This document shows positions 23,158-35,318 of a DNA stretch of 64,000 nucleotides, one piece after another. Origin of the DNA: Theristus sp. LFF4_11 (lineage: Eukaryota; Nematoda; Chromadorea; Monhysterida; Xyalidae); assembly GCA_030248135.1 (NCBI GenBank), contig JASANC010001799.1, positions 88,199-152,198 on the forward strand, given 5' to 3'. The notes beneath the pieces were generated by a model. The model saw only the letters and a program-made list of their open reading frames with translations, had not been told where the DNA came from and did not search any database. The position numbers and the translations under genes were made by a program. Position 1 is the first letter of the stretch, and the number at the start of each line of letters is the position of its first letter.

Positions 23158-26100
23158 CTGAAAAAACGTAAATCGTGTTGTCATCAAGAACAAAAAAAAT
23201 TTATAAGGAAGCCATTTCAAACTTGAAAGCCAATCCGCCAACCTTCTCACGTTCGACTCAATTGGCGGAATCGGTGGACAAGGTGCCTCCGCGTAGTGAC
23301 TGTTCGGCTCCGCCTGGAAAGTGCTCAGTTTCACAGCGGCGCACGGTGGCTTACGATTTGGCGTCGTTTTGCTCTGTGCCGACTTCAACGAGTTGACGTA
23401 GTAACGGCGATTGTTGGCGCATCTTGGCTCCGTCGACGTGCCTTGCGCCGTTTCGGACTCGAGAAGCGCCGTCTCAGAGCCGCTCTTCAACGGTGAATCC
23501 GGATCGGCGTACTCGGACGAGTCTTCGTCGCTAGTTGTTGGATGGCTCTGAAAGGGTTTAATGAGAATCTACGTAGTTGTTCGCTTTCAAATACCAGTCC
23601 ATCTCTGCTTGCTGACAAATCGATTCGATTAATAGTCAACGTGAAACCTGTTAAACCGGCAAAGAAACGCTGCTCACCCTGTACTCCGGTGGCGGCGACT
23701 TTGGACACGGCCGATTCGGCGGCGGACTCCTCGGCTGGTGTTGTTGTTGTTGTTGCCGCTCGTGTCTGTACTTCTCAAGCAGCGTGTTGTGCACGTTGTT
23801 CAGATCAATCAAATACTGACTGTCCATGCTGGGCGGCGGCGGCAGTCGGTGCTGATCGTCCGTTGACTTCGCGTTCTGTTTGCTCTGGTTCGCGCGTGAC
23901 GCCGTGTTATTGGCGGCGTCGACGTACAGTTTCGCACGTTGGCTGTTCAGAGTTTTCGAGTGCGAATCACTGAAAGCGTTCGCTTCCTCCGATTGCCGTC
24001 CGACGACCGCCAGTGCGCCGGCGTAGGCGGTCGCGTACGCTGCCGCAGTCGCCTCGGCCGCCTTGCTGATCCGGCGATACCGATGGTAGACGACCAGAAT
24101 CACCAGGCCAGAGATGATCATCACGGTCAGGGTGATGCCTGAACAGTGTGGGTTATGAATTTAAAAAAACATTTGTTCTCGCATCGCTCGTGGTGGTTTA
24201 AAATTTGTGACCGTGCAACCAAGACACTATTCTCTCAAAGTGCAATCTTACGGAAGGTGCAAGCTTTTGACTTGATAAGACGAGCGCGAGACAAAACTGC
24301 CGAACTGACCAATGATCAGCGAGATGTAATGCCGCGGCACGTCTTCCACGGTGTAGACGGTCACTGTCCGTGTCGTCGCCTTCGGGACATCTGTTTTCGG
24401 TTGGAACCGAACTGGCACCACTACTTGATCCACGAGATCACCGTAGTCAAAAAGATCCGAATCGAGTGTCGCTTCCTCTGTAATTACCGCTTTTTGTAAC
24501 GTAACCTAATCTTCAGCATATTCATTTTAAAAAAGTTTTTCTCAGCTCACCACTTTCAACATTCAGCTCGCTGATGAGAATGCGCTCGAGGGCAAAGAAC
24601 AGCTGCACCTGTATGTTGCGAGCGATTTTGTTCGGAATCGGTATCTTCACCCAACGCGCTGTTCCTGAAATAAAATGGATCTTCTAACAATGTCAGAATA
24701 AAAAATATCATGTCACACGACATTTACCGCGGACCTGACCGACCAGTGCAACAGATAGAAAACAAGGTTGATCGGCTAACCACACAACTTTGTCAGTCTT
24801 TTGGCTATTAGCTAATCTGAATAAACATAATTAAAACTCTTACTTACCAAACAACCGATCAGCGACAAACTCAAAGTCGACAATCTTGTCCTGGAATCGT
24901 CGGTGTTTCGCATCGAAACCGAATCTCAGGATCGCACGTTGGAACACGCTGACGCCACGCTTGTAGTCGTTGTTGCAGTGCAACGCCACGGAGGTGATGT
25001 TTTGCGGCGTTGTGAAATCAATGTTAATAGTGACGGAGTCGTGCTCTGAAAAACGGTAACACCCAAAAGTTTGTAGTTTACAAAATACAAAAAAAGAACT
25101 TGATTGAACAATTGACGCGGTGACCGACCATTATGCGACCAGCCCAGCCACCGGACTGCATCGATGCGTGAATTGTCGGCACCAGTATTCGAATCATACA
25201 GTAGCCCGACTCCGGCGCTTCGTTCCGACGATTTTTCATGAGACCAATCAACGTACGGCGGGTCAGGAGGCGCGGTGGAGTAGGAAAATTGAGCGTCTGA
25301 AAGGACAAATTTTATTGGAAATAAAACTACCTCTACTTTACTTTCAAAGTGAAACCTGAACAAGCAAGGTCACCTTTGGGCGCCCGACAGCCATAGAGCT
25401 CGGTACGAAGGCAGACCGTTCTTACGGTTTCAGAGTACGGCACGATTCGAATCTTGGTCGCGAGCACTGGACTCAACAATTGACGATAGACCGCAACGAT
25501 CGTGTCCGAGTTGCCTGGGATCACCTGAAATTCAATGTCGAGTAACCGATATCCAGTGATGATCAGTTCAACAGCATGTTATTTGATGTGCGTGTAGCTT
25601 TGTGGTCACCATTCAATCAAGCTATGTTGTTCGACGAAATTTAAAAAAACTATTTCATCGTTTAATAACACATCGTTCGTTGTTTTCTGTACGACTGTCC
25701 CCCAGTACACGTCAACCAGAACGTCGTTCACACAATTTTCTGCACAAACACGCAAACTGTTCAGATCGAAAGATATCAGATCTAAATGTATCGATAACGA
25801 TCAATAACAACTAACTGGAAAAACGGTGTAACATTGCACACTCGCACCATAAGCAAAAAACCGATTGACCAAACATCAATTGCACGCCAACCAACTAAAA
25901 CAGACAGTACTGAACACGAAAACATTCACCACTCAGCCACCACACACCGTAGCACAACTGCGAAGACCGCAAATAAACAAAAAAACTACAAAGATTTTTG
26001 ATTTGTTTTCTTCGGCTGGCGCACGTGACAAGGTCGCGCGAAATAAGCACTAAAACGGTGATCGCCCAAAAACACTTGTATATCCCGCATACTAATGAGC

Positions 26101-29100
26101 AAACGGAGCGTGATAATAAATTAGTGTTTATTGGTTTTCGAGCTCACACACATACACGGATGTCGCTGAGTCATGCATGTGAAAAAAAATGTGTTTGCTC
26201 CACCGGTGACAAGGTCACCGTTTAGCACGTTGCTTGTTTTTCGTTCTGTTTGTGTTCATTTTTAATCACTCAGATAGCCATAAACTCAGACAACCATCAT
26301 ACAGTATCCGTCTAAGAACTTCCTAATTTTCTCAACCCCCAGCAGCAGGCGGAGAATAAAACCAGAACAATGCAGGAAGCCGTAACACTGTAAACAACAT
26401 ATTGCTTCAATCGAAAATCTGTTTACATTGCGAACTATTGACAAGTATCTGCAAATATCATAATTGAAAAAACTTAGTTGCACAGTACGCTGGGAAAATA
26501 CACGACGATTTGCATTGTATCGTACTGTAAAGATTTGGAATACACGATAATCGTACGATATTTGCACATAGTCGGCACAAAATTATTGATACATGTACTC
26601 GGTAAAAAATGCTTTTCTCAAGCACAATAAACATTTTCAACCAAAATCAATTGAATTGAATTGATTGAACAATGTTTGGTTTTTATCGCTCCATTGATGC
26701 GGCTCAATGCGCTAAATACAGATCACCTCACACTGCAACAATTTTTCACTCAATATCAATCACCACTCTCACGGAGAACCAGAAAAGAATGAAAGAAGAT
26801 TATGGTGCCTTTCTGACACCGCATATCAATTTTGAACATCAGCTGCCCAAAGGAAAATCACTCTTGTTGTCAGTTTAAAAACATTCATGTTGCTGTTTCA
26901 GCATGTAGTTTTTGTCCAATAACAATTTTCCGTGCTGCAAAGCTGCCACCACAACCACATTGAACTAGACCTTGTGAAAGTACGCGAAATGCTAACTCAA
27001 AACGCCAATCTGTCCGTCAAATTTTATGCAGCAAAACATCTGGATCTTCACGTTTTCGTACAAGAAAAAAATGAAGAGCATTTATCAGTTACCGTTCCAC
27101 CACCGACTGCAAATTCCCAAGTCAAAACCAAATGCCGTTTCTGATATGCAAATCCACACAATCAACAACCAAACTGACAATCACAGTAAAGTGCCAGGTG
27201 CAGAAAAACGTCATATTTCTTGATTTTTATCAATTATTCCATGACTTTCGGCTGTTAATGCTATTGTCTCATTAGTATTTGGTCCATTTATTCAATGGAG
27301 ATATTTATGGCTAAAACCCAGAAATTCCTGCACACAACCATGAATTATGGTATTCATTCATGCTATGCATAGATTATTGAATATGGCGAATATTCATGTG
27401 ATTATATCCAAATTTCACTGTGCAGATGAAACTAACCGCAAATAATGATAACCACGCTGCAAACTCCACACGAAGCCGTTCAGACTTTACATACTTCATG
27501 ATAAAAAGGATCAAGCGTGTAATTTCATTTCACTAGCAGTGGAGTTTGGATGGGTGGGTCGTGGGGTGGGTGAGCGACATGACATCTAACTCAAAAATAT
27601 GGTTTATTGTCGATTTTATCAGCTCTCTGCAGAACGGACGGACAAGTAAGTCCGACAAACAGATCTCTGAAACTCCCAAGAGGATATAATACTGTCTCTC
27701 TCTCTCTGGTGACAGGATGTTCCTGGAACTGCAACCACTGTGCACTGTGTCCAGAGTGGACAATGGACACTCATTTTGGGCAACAAGTGTGCTTGTATAT
27801 ATGTATGCGTAAAACCTGCAATGTTGGTTTATGATATGCTCGGTTAGTTGGGAGCGATGGGGTTTTTGAAAAAAATTACAGCCTAATTTACTGCGACAAA
27901 CTCAAAAAATACACACCGAACCAAACACTACATCGACAATAAAAACTTTACAGTTAAATGTGCATAGTCTAGATTCCACATGTATATACATTTTTCATTT
28001 CAGCTGAATGTAGTCTTCCTTCAGTGATGTCCTTAATATCTAAAAATGCGAAAGACGGATATGGATTTGTGTAAGCAGTGAGATACTTGGCCTGATAACT
28101 ATGTTCAAGTCTCTAATGAAACAAAACCATATTATTGCCAAAGCTCGCCCCTGCTTACTCAGTTTTATTTCATACCTCCAAAAACCATCGGCGAACATCG
28201 CTAAAGAAAAGATACTGTATCCGAACATGTGTCCGATGTTCTGCCGCCTGGGTTCCGGATATAAAAATAGAAACACACCCCACTCTACATCGCGGGAAAC
28301 GGACACCGCACGACGGACACCAGGACACCTGTTCGGACACCTTTTTTGCGTGTGAACCTATCCCAAAATCAAGCAACACCGCCAAGCACAAACCTCAGTG
28401 CCGTTCGGCGCCCGATACGTCAGCCACTCGTCCAGACCCGGCCGCCAATATTTCAGTCGATAAGCCGGCGGATACTCGACGCCGTGTCCGGCGCCGTAGC
28501 GACCCTGCGTCTCGACGCCCGACACGAAATGCAGTGCTTTCAGATCGATCTGCAGCCATTCCTCGACGCTCGTGTCGATTTGCCTCAGTGGACACCAGGC
28601 GCCGGCGTTCAGTTCAGTGCGAATTCTGCAATCAACCAACAAACGTTAATCGTATTTTGTTTTTGATGGTCATTCACAAAGTTACATGCATTCTGTATTT
28701 TTCTGCAGGTCAGAGTCCACTGTTTTAGGTTTTGTATTGTTTGACATTCATATGTACGTGCAGATCGCCACGATTTCAGAGCAACACACCACCTTTTGTA
28801 TTGTTTGACATTCATATGTACGTGCAGGTCGCCACGGTTTCAGAGCAACATACCACACTGTCCTTGAACTTTTCACACCCGAAACGCAGTTATAACAACC
28901 AGAATAGCTAGTGAGTAATTAAGGTCATCAATTTGGCACCGATTGTTTACTGCAACGAATATAAAACAAAACATTTGAATTTTGAAGGACGTTCAGTACT
29001 GTTACACGATTGACCGTTACTTGTCTTTTGAACTGAAGAGTGTTCAGAGTGTTCAGTTGTCAGTTTTTTGTCTTCAGCCCGTTTCTACCGTTGAACCAAA

Positions 29101-31200
29101 CTGTTAGAAAACCTATTGTTGCTAGTCTAAGCAGAAAACATGACATACTGATTTGAAACGGAACAATAGTTTTATAGCTTGATTTCTTGATTTGATCATG
29201 ACTCAACGGTCCACAACAAGGCGAGTAATTTCGACTAATCAGGTGTGACCGTGTGTACCCCAGTTTTTTTCGTTCCGCTCCCGTACTGCAATCGACATCG
29301 AACATGCAAATAAATGCTATGTTATAATAAAAATTGCAAAATTTCGCTGGATTTTCAAACACAGCAACTTCGGTTGTATTACTGAATTAAAACGACTGCA
29401 GCTAAATAATACATGAAACCCCATTTTAATTCTACCATGAAGAAAAACTACCTTGGGAGGTTAGTTTCTTTGACCTTTTTCCTTTCCTGCAATAAAAACC
29501 GCGACCCGCACTGATTGATTTGTGGCCATCTCGAACTGAATTTATGCAACTGTTAAAACTGATAAAACGACACCAGGAAATAGAAAAAGATCCAGATATT
29601 GTTTACACAACGGCAATTATGTTGAATAGGATAATTGTAAACTGAAAAACGGGATACACTTAGTGGGCGTGCCATGTTTTGAGTCTTTTTCCTTGGTCTG
29701 GCTTAGCTTTTTTGTTAGCAAAAAATGGTGCTGGGCTGAAAATAATGTTGACGGTAATTTATTGCTGCACGAAACGGAGACATTGTCATGGCATAATTAT
29801 GGTATCAATTAAGCGACGTGTAGAGGGCTACTTACATTCGATTATTTTCATGTTTCCGTTCACAATAGCACAATTGATTATTCAAGTACCTTATTCCATT
29901 GCTCCTTGTTATCACACTCGCATCTGGCCGAAAAAATGTCTCGCAATCCGCACCATGTCAATCGTTCATTCATGAATTGTCTTGAACCAACAAAAAATTG
30001 AAATTATCCCGCCTTTTCTTGTTTTTGTTCCTATCATGCTCCCATTAGGGCGCACTTATCTGAACAATGCCATTAGGTAGTCACTCTAATCCTACAAGAG
30101 TTGTAATGCACGCCCCCAAGAAACCCGTGAATTATCATCAATGCCATGTCACGGATATTTTCCCGTTTCGGCAATTAGCGTCTTTGAAAAGGGTGCGAGA
30201 AAATGTTTAAACCAAACCCTGTGGTCATGACTCATGTTTTAAAAGCTTATGAGAACAGTTTCAACTCAACTCTGAAAAGAATCCGATGCACTTTATACCT
30301 TACTTCGCATTAAGGAGCGAAATACAACCACTTCACATTTTTGTAAGATTTACTTGGAAAAGGTTCACAGTTTCCAAAAGCGACTCATCCTAAACAATTT
30401 TCAAGTTCTTCACTTACATTACTTTAAAAATCGCTACCCTGCGGTTAGTGTTTTTGAAGTAAAATAACTTTTTACGCAAACTGCAAAATAGCTCGAAGCA
30501 AACAAGTCTGTTGCAGCTTCGAAATTCTCATCGGGGCTTAGCCGAAATATGACGGAAAACACGCCCGGAAGCTTACAGACGCATTCCAAGGTCGGTGTGT
30601 GAAAAATTCCATTTTGTTTGTCGCACTCTAGCTCACATGCGGTAACGAAATAAATGATCTCAAATTCATTGCTTATCACACCGTCATCATGCATGTGTTG
30701 CTCTGGGAAAGGGGATTAAACGCAATTTACATATCCGCTTTGTGTCATTGAAAACGTCAATGTCTACTAATTCCATCACATCATGTGACCGCGAAGACAA
30801 AAATAAGAATGGAAAGCTGCTTCTGTGCCACGCAACAATTGAAACGCGCAATATTTTTGTCGGCAATTGCGGCTTTTCGTTGTTTATCACTTGTTTGTTT
30901 TCAGAATGTTTTCAAGCAAGACGCTGATTGTGTTTTGCGCGCGTATCGCGATTTATATTCAAGTACTTTTGAGATCGAATTGCGGTTTTAGAAACAAACA
31001 AATTCTTATGCATTGTTTTGAACACAAAAACTGAACACTCTAAAAATTGTTTTTCAAACGAAAAGAAAATTGTAGTAACCTCGCATTCAGCGGGCCGACG
31101 GATACACGATCGAAACTTGAACTGGCCGAAATTTGGCTGTCCGCAATTTCGCGAGTCTCCATGCCGATAGCCTCGTTGCACGACGATGCTTGAGCAGTAG
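21598..31200 (-). CDS. Discoidin-domain receptor tyrosine kinase (signal-peptide exon not found)
   Basis: A collagen-type receptor tyrosine kinase of the DDR family (family knowledge: type I membrane receptor). Visible exons 5' to 3': 31080-31200, 28394-28625, 25374-25524, 25129-25296, 24848-25045, 24551-24664, 24298-24477, 23678-24138, 23243-23547, 23058-23157, 22672-22964, 22271-22505, 21992-22141, 21598-21756. All phases match, giving 954 residues to the TAA. Order: F5/8 discoidin domain ([17 protein letters not shown]), DDR-type second beta-domain, one membrane span, a long Ala/Gln/Pro-rich juxtamembrane region containing an EYR, an EYADP and a HYAEA motif, then the kinase. Introns of 2.9 and 2.5 kb flank exon 28394-28625; the rest are short. 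The first exon must lie upstream of 31200 and encode the signal peptide; I found no convincing candidate. Confidence 0.95.
23678..25045 (-). other. Receptor second domain, membrane span and juxtamembrane region
   Basis: Exon 24848-25045 includes [11 protein letters not shown], matching the V.CNN motif of DDR second domains. Exon 24551-24664 includes [10 protein letters not shown] and [14 protein letters not shown]. The membrane span crosses the exon 24298-24477 / 23678-24138 border ([10 protein letters not shown] then [20 protein letters not shown]). The cytoplasmic start is basic (RYRRI), followed by an Ala-rich stretch ([13 protein letters not shown]) and a polyglutamine/proline tract ([13 protein letters not shown]) with possible tyrosine docking sites (PEYR). 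Confidence 0.88.
25525..28393 (-). other. Large receptor intron, no gene seen
   Basis: This is the 2.87-kb intron between the two main discoidin exons. It is AT-rich, and I see no exon that would fit the protein and no recognisable mobile element. It includes a short CT microsatellite near 27695 and scattered inverted AT sequences. Confidence 0.6.
28731..28858. repeat. 64-bp tandem duplication in a receptor intron
   Basis: TTTGTATTGTTTGACATTCA begins at 28731 and again at 28795. The two 64-bp units differ at a few positions (for example CAGATCGCCAC versus CAGGTCGCCAC). They lie in the intron between receptor exons 31080-31200 and 28394-28625. Confidence 0.75.
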
Positions 31201-34200
31201 CTGCAAAATAGCAAACACTAAATAAATGCGTTCGACTATCATTGTTCCCAAACAAACTGCAATTATTGCTTCATACACACACACACAAACAGCCGTTCAT
31301 ACAAAGCCACACTTCGCACTTTTTACATGTCGATGTCAGTGTCACCAAACGAGTTGATCGGAAAACCATACAAACCACCTTTACGTCAATGAACTGTGAC
31401 AATGAACACCAGCCACATACACCACACCACACCAAAACGCTGATCAAAAACGGTTAACGGGTTTCCAAACTTTTTTGCCAGCCCAGCTCTATTTGCTCAG
31501 ACTCGAATGAAAAAAAGAGAGACGACGAGGAAAAACTCGCTAATCCCCATTGGGGCACAAGGTTTGTAGAAATGGCACTTTTTGTGATTTTCAATGTGCA
31601 CTCATAGTGTAGTAGCCTCTTATAGTATTTTATTTTTGTCTAGTTCCATTGTTTGCAAAAAGTATAAAAGAGACAAGAACAAGTTGACGGCAAATATTTG
31701 CTTTATCCTGCTAGTTTATTGGTTCCAAACTAAAATGACTAGCGACCGATGTGCGGTATGGCGAGGACGGTTTTTATTTTTATTTTTAAAGTTTACGAGA
31801 TGATTTTGAGTCGTAGGTTACGCACCAAACTTGTGCCCAAAAAAACTACACACTATCGTCCTGCTACTCATAAAGAAGCGACAAAATACATTATCTTACT
31901 GGACACAAAAAAACGGATAATAAACTTTTTTCATTTTTTTGCACTATCGCAGTCGGTGAGCTTGCACAATCTGCCATAAATAACAAAGTAACCCTGCTCT
32001 GGACCGCATGTCCTCTACTCCAAAATATACCGCAATCAATCAAATGGGCACCTCTCGTATCGTTTTTTTTTTGTGGTTCCGCAAGATGCGAATAAAAACG
32101 GCCGCGGGTCGGAAAAAGTCTGACGACGCCATAAAACATAAAAAGGTGCCCAAAAGAAAAGCAGTGACAATTCTATTATTGGAGACTGCACGATTATTGG
32201 ACTTTGTTATGAGAAGTAACAGCAGCAACAGTAGGAACACGAACAGTTGTTCACCCAGTTTCTGATTTGGTCGCGTGAACCGGAGATAATAAGGTTGTAA
32301 AGCTGAAAAGGGAACCCTCACATGATCAGCAAATAAATGAAGTTTTTGTTTGGTTGCTAAAACGAGCAACACATACCGTATCTATGGAGCGAATCTCCCA
32401 CAAACTTCGCACTCATCAGTTAATAAACATAATGGCATTGATCATCACAACCGGGTTGTAATTTGATCCAATCTGATCCTCTGATCGTTTGCCACTATTT
32501 ACAGTCTGATAAAAAAGCTTTTTCTCCCGATAATATCAAAAGCACCCTCGGTCGCCTAGCTATGACTTATTGACGGGTCAAAACAAACATGGCGTCAAGA
32601 AGATTGAGAGCGGCAGTTGTTGTTCTCTCAGCGCTAAATTGGTCACTCACTATATATGCTATAACCCTCTGCACTTTTTGTTATTGTCTTTGATTTGGCA
32701 CAGAAAAAACTTGCGAGTAAGTACATACTATTATTATTTACTACACAAACAGAACCCGCCTGTTTTTGACAGCTCAATTGTGTGTGCTCAATCAAAACGT
32801 CTGAAGAAAGCTTCAGCCACCTTTTCGGTGAAATTGTCTTTGTTTTTCTATGGGTTTTTTTACCGCAAATACGATAGCTTGTCAATCAAAATGCAATTAA
32901 AGAAGAACTACCGACACACATTACGACTGGAGTCCAACGTAACAACTTTAGATCCGAAAAGTCAATAAAAAATTCCACTCGAAAATGTCAACCAAGAGAT
33001 AACCAAACTACACAGCTCAAAAAAGAGAAAAAAAAGAAAAGAACCGACCACTGATTGCGCAAGTGCACCAGAACAAGAAGGCGACAATCATTGACATTTT
33101 GTCTTGTTTGAGCAGCAGCCGTTGTTGCTTCTGAGCGGTAGCCATTTTTGAGAGATTGTGTCACACGTTTTCCAGCATTCGCACGACTCTCGAAAAACCG
33201 TTTTTTGTCGTCCACTCGCTTTCGATATGTGATTGTGTAAGCGGTAAGCCGTTGTGCTAATAGCGGCGGCAACAATCGGGTCGCTCGTTTCACATTTTCT
33301 TGATTCACAAATAGATTAATAGTCGTTTAAATCGAATATAAAAAGCTTCTGAAAGAAAAGAATTGAAGTTACAAGCCCAAAAATTGCAAAAAAACCGTTT
33401 AAAAAAACCACCAAGTTCCGAAGTACCGCTCTAATAAGGTTCAGTCAAAACCAAAAATGGTATCCACGAACAACACATGCATATCAGAGGTTTTAGTGCT
33501 TGCTTATTGCGGGTGCCTGGTTAGTACGACACGGCTAGATGAAATGATAAACACCGATATGATTTGTGATACACTGCTACGTTGGATGTCATCAGGAGCC
33601 AACAATAGATATGACAGTTCCAGCACACACACTGAAACAAAAATCTGCAAAATGTGCAACTGAAATATGATGGGTTAATTTGGGCCGAACAAAATGGCAA
33701 GGTGTATGTGTGTACTAAACGTTCAACTAGTCAAGCACCACATATGCGATCAGTGTAATGCTTTTTCAATTTTACCAAGATAGTTTAAGATAGCGAAATG
33801 TAGTTTGGGCTACCGAAGTTCAGATGTTACACAAAAAAAACAAAATTTCTACAACAATAAACGCAGCAAGCAAAACTTGATGAGTTGGCTAAAAAACTGC
33901 TGGCCAACACACGCGGGCATTTCGAAAGAAATAGTTGCATCCAAAATACAAGTACAAAAATAAGAATATTTTCGATTGAATTTTTAACCGATTGTATACG
34001 TTCTGAAGTTGTAGTCTCGTCTCGTCTAAAAATATCTCACATCTCACTTTTAGCCGTTGCACTTTGCCGATAAGCCCAGCAGCATTATTATTATGGGGTC
34101 TGAAAACAATTTCCCGTCGTCGATTTTTCGGAGCGTTCATTTCATTGCTGAACAGAACAAAAAGGAGACAAGAACGACAGAAAAAAGAGATTCCAATCAA

Positions 34201-35021
34201 GAAAAAGAAGCGACCGCAGCGGAAAATGAATAAAAAAAATGTTGCGTGTCCCTTTTTCAGCTCTGCTGTTCAGTCTTCAACAAGCTGTCAGCCCCAACCA
34301 AGACACATCTCACCAACAGAAAAAAACTGAAAGACAAATTGGTGAAGCCACTACTAAAGATTATTTTCCACAGCAATAATGATAATGTACATGTACAGTA
34401 TCGCAACAAACAGATGTGTTTGTTGCGCAGTTTTACAAAAGCAAGAAGGCCACAAAGATATGAGTGATGATCTCAAGGAGGCAGCTCAACAATAAAATAG
34501 TGATGCAATTTACTAAACGACACGCTCAATTGAGAAAAGGTAAACAAAAAATTTGGAAGTGCGAATATCATGTCAAAATAGGGCACAAGTTTCCAATTAT
34601 AAACCAGAGTATTCAGCAATGAATATTGGGGAAACACAACAATAAACACTGAACTACTACAACAAACACTACAAAAGAGATAGACAACAGCCTGACGAGA
34701 GGTCCGGTCAGCAAGGTTGGAGTCTCCGCCTCTTTTTTTCACTGAACGCGGTGGAATGAAAGCTCGCCTCTGATATTATGCCCGGTTTGATAACATCAAT
34801 AAACACTCCGGTGATAAATTATCATTCTGAAATTTTCTTTGGCGTTGAACATTCTTACTTTTTTTTGAAAAACAATAAAAACCCGACTAACACACACTAT
34901 TGCGTGACGAATAGTCGTTTCCCAAATGTACACCCAAACCACAAGAGTATCGAAAAGTTGCATTGTAGATTTTGCACGAAACTTTTTTTCTTACATTCAA
35001 TGGATTAGGTTCTCAGATTAA
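31201..35021. other. Gene-poor AT-rich region upstream of the receptor gene
   Basis: No coding sequence recognised. The missing first exon and promoter of the minus-strand receptor gene are expected here or further right. Open frames are short and biased by A/T-rich composition. Confidence 0.5.
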
Positions 35022-35027
35022 CACCGT

Positions 35028-35318
35028 TTGCAAATAAGAGTGGGGGGTCTAGCGCTACATGGAAAAGTTTTTAAACCAAGGATGCAGGGACATTCTACTA
35101 ATCAAGGCGCTTCAGGTTTACCCCCTGAGTACCCCCTGATTATGCCTATAAAGGTCGTTTTTAGGGTGCGGAAGTTGAAAAACCCTCGATTTTTTGCGAT
35201 TTTTCGCAAAGTGTACCTTTTTAGCCCTACCGTATCTCGTAGTTGCACAGTTTCTGGAACCTCACACAATATTCACGTGAAAGATCTTGCGGAGTTCTTT
35301 AAGGCCCTGTATCAATGA
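35028..35318 (+). other. Outer-arm open frame of the palindrome, left copy (96 codons)
   Basis: This frame starts at ATG 35028 and includes GASGLPPEYPLIMPIKVVFR and KDLAEFFKALYQ. The mirror copy on the minus strand at 37459-37725 keeps the same frame. No family was recognised. It may be a remnant of a transposon protein or chance. Confidence 0.3.

Larger units (their letters stand above)
25129..31200 (-). other. Receptor ectodomain, discoidin part
   Basis: Exon 31080-31200 gives [19 protein letters not shown] and [10 protein letters not shown], the usual start of a DDR discoidin domain (C..GM....I.DS.I.ASSS). Exon 28394-28625 gives [16 protein letters not shown] and VSGVETQGR. Exon 25374-25524 closes with VIPGNSDT and CLRTELYGC. 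The C..C ends of the F5/8 fold are intact. Exon 25129-25296 opens the second domain with PPYVDWSHE and RWLGWSHN. I infer a functional ligand-binding fold; the specific collagen-contact residues were not checked. Confidence 0.9.

Noticed and set aside
23542..23973. Plus-strand 143-codon frame opposite the receptor juxtamembrane exon
   Set aside because: It is antisense to a well-supported coding exon.
28101..28728. Plus-strand frames over the discoidin exon
   Set aside because: They are shadows of minus-strand exon 28394-28625, which matches the DDR discoidin domain.
30434..30694. Minus-strand cysteine-containing frame in a receptor intron
   Set aside because: It lies between two exons that join in phase and has no family resemblance or splice support.
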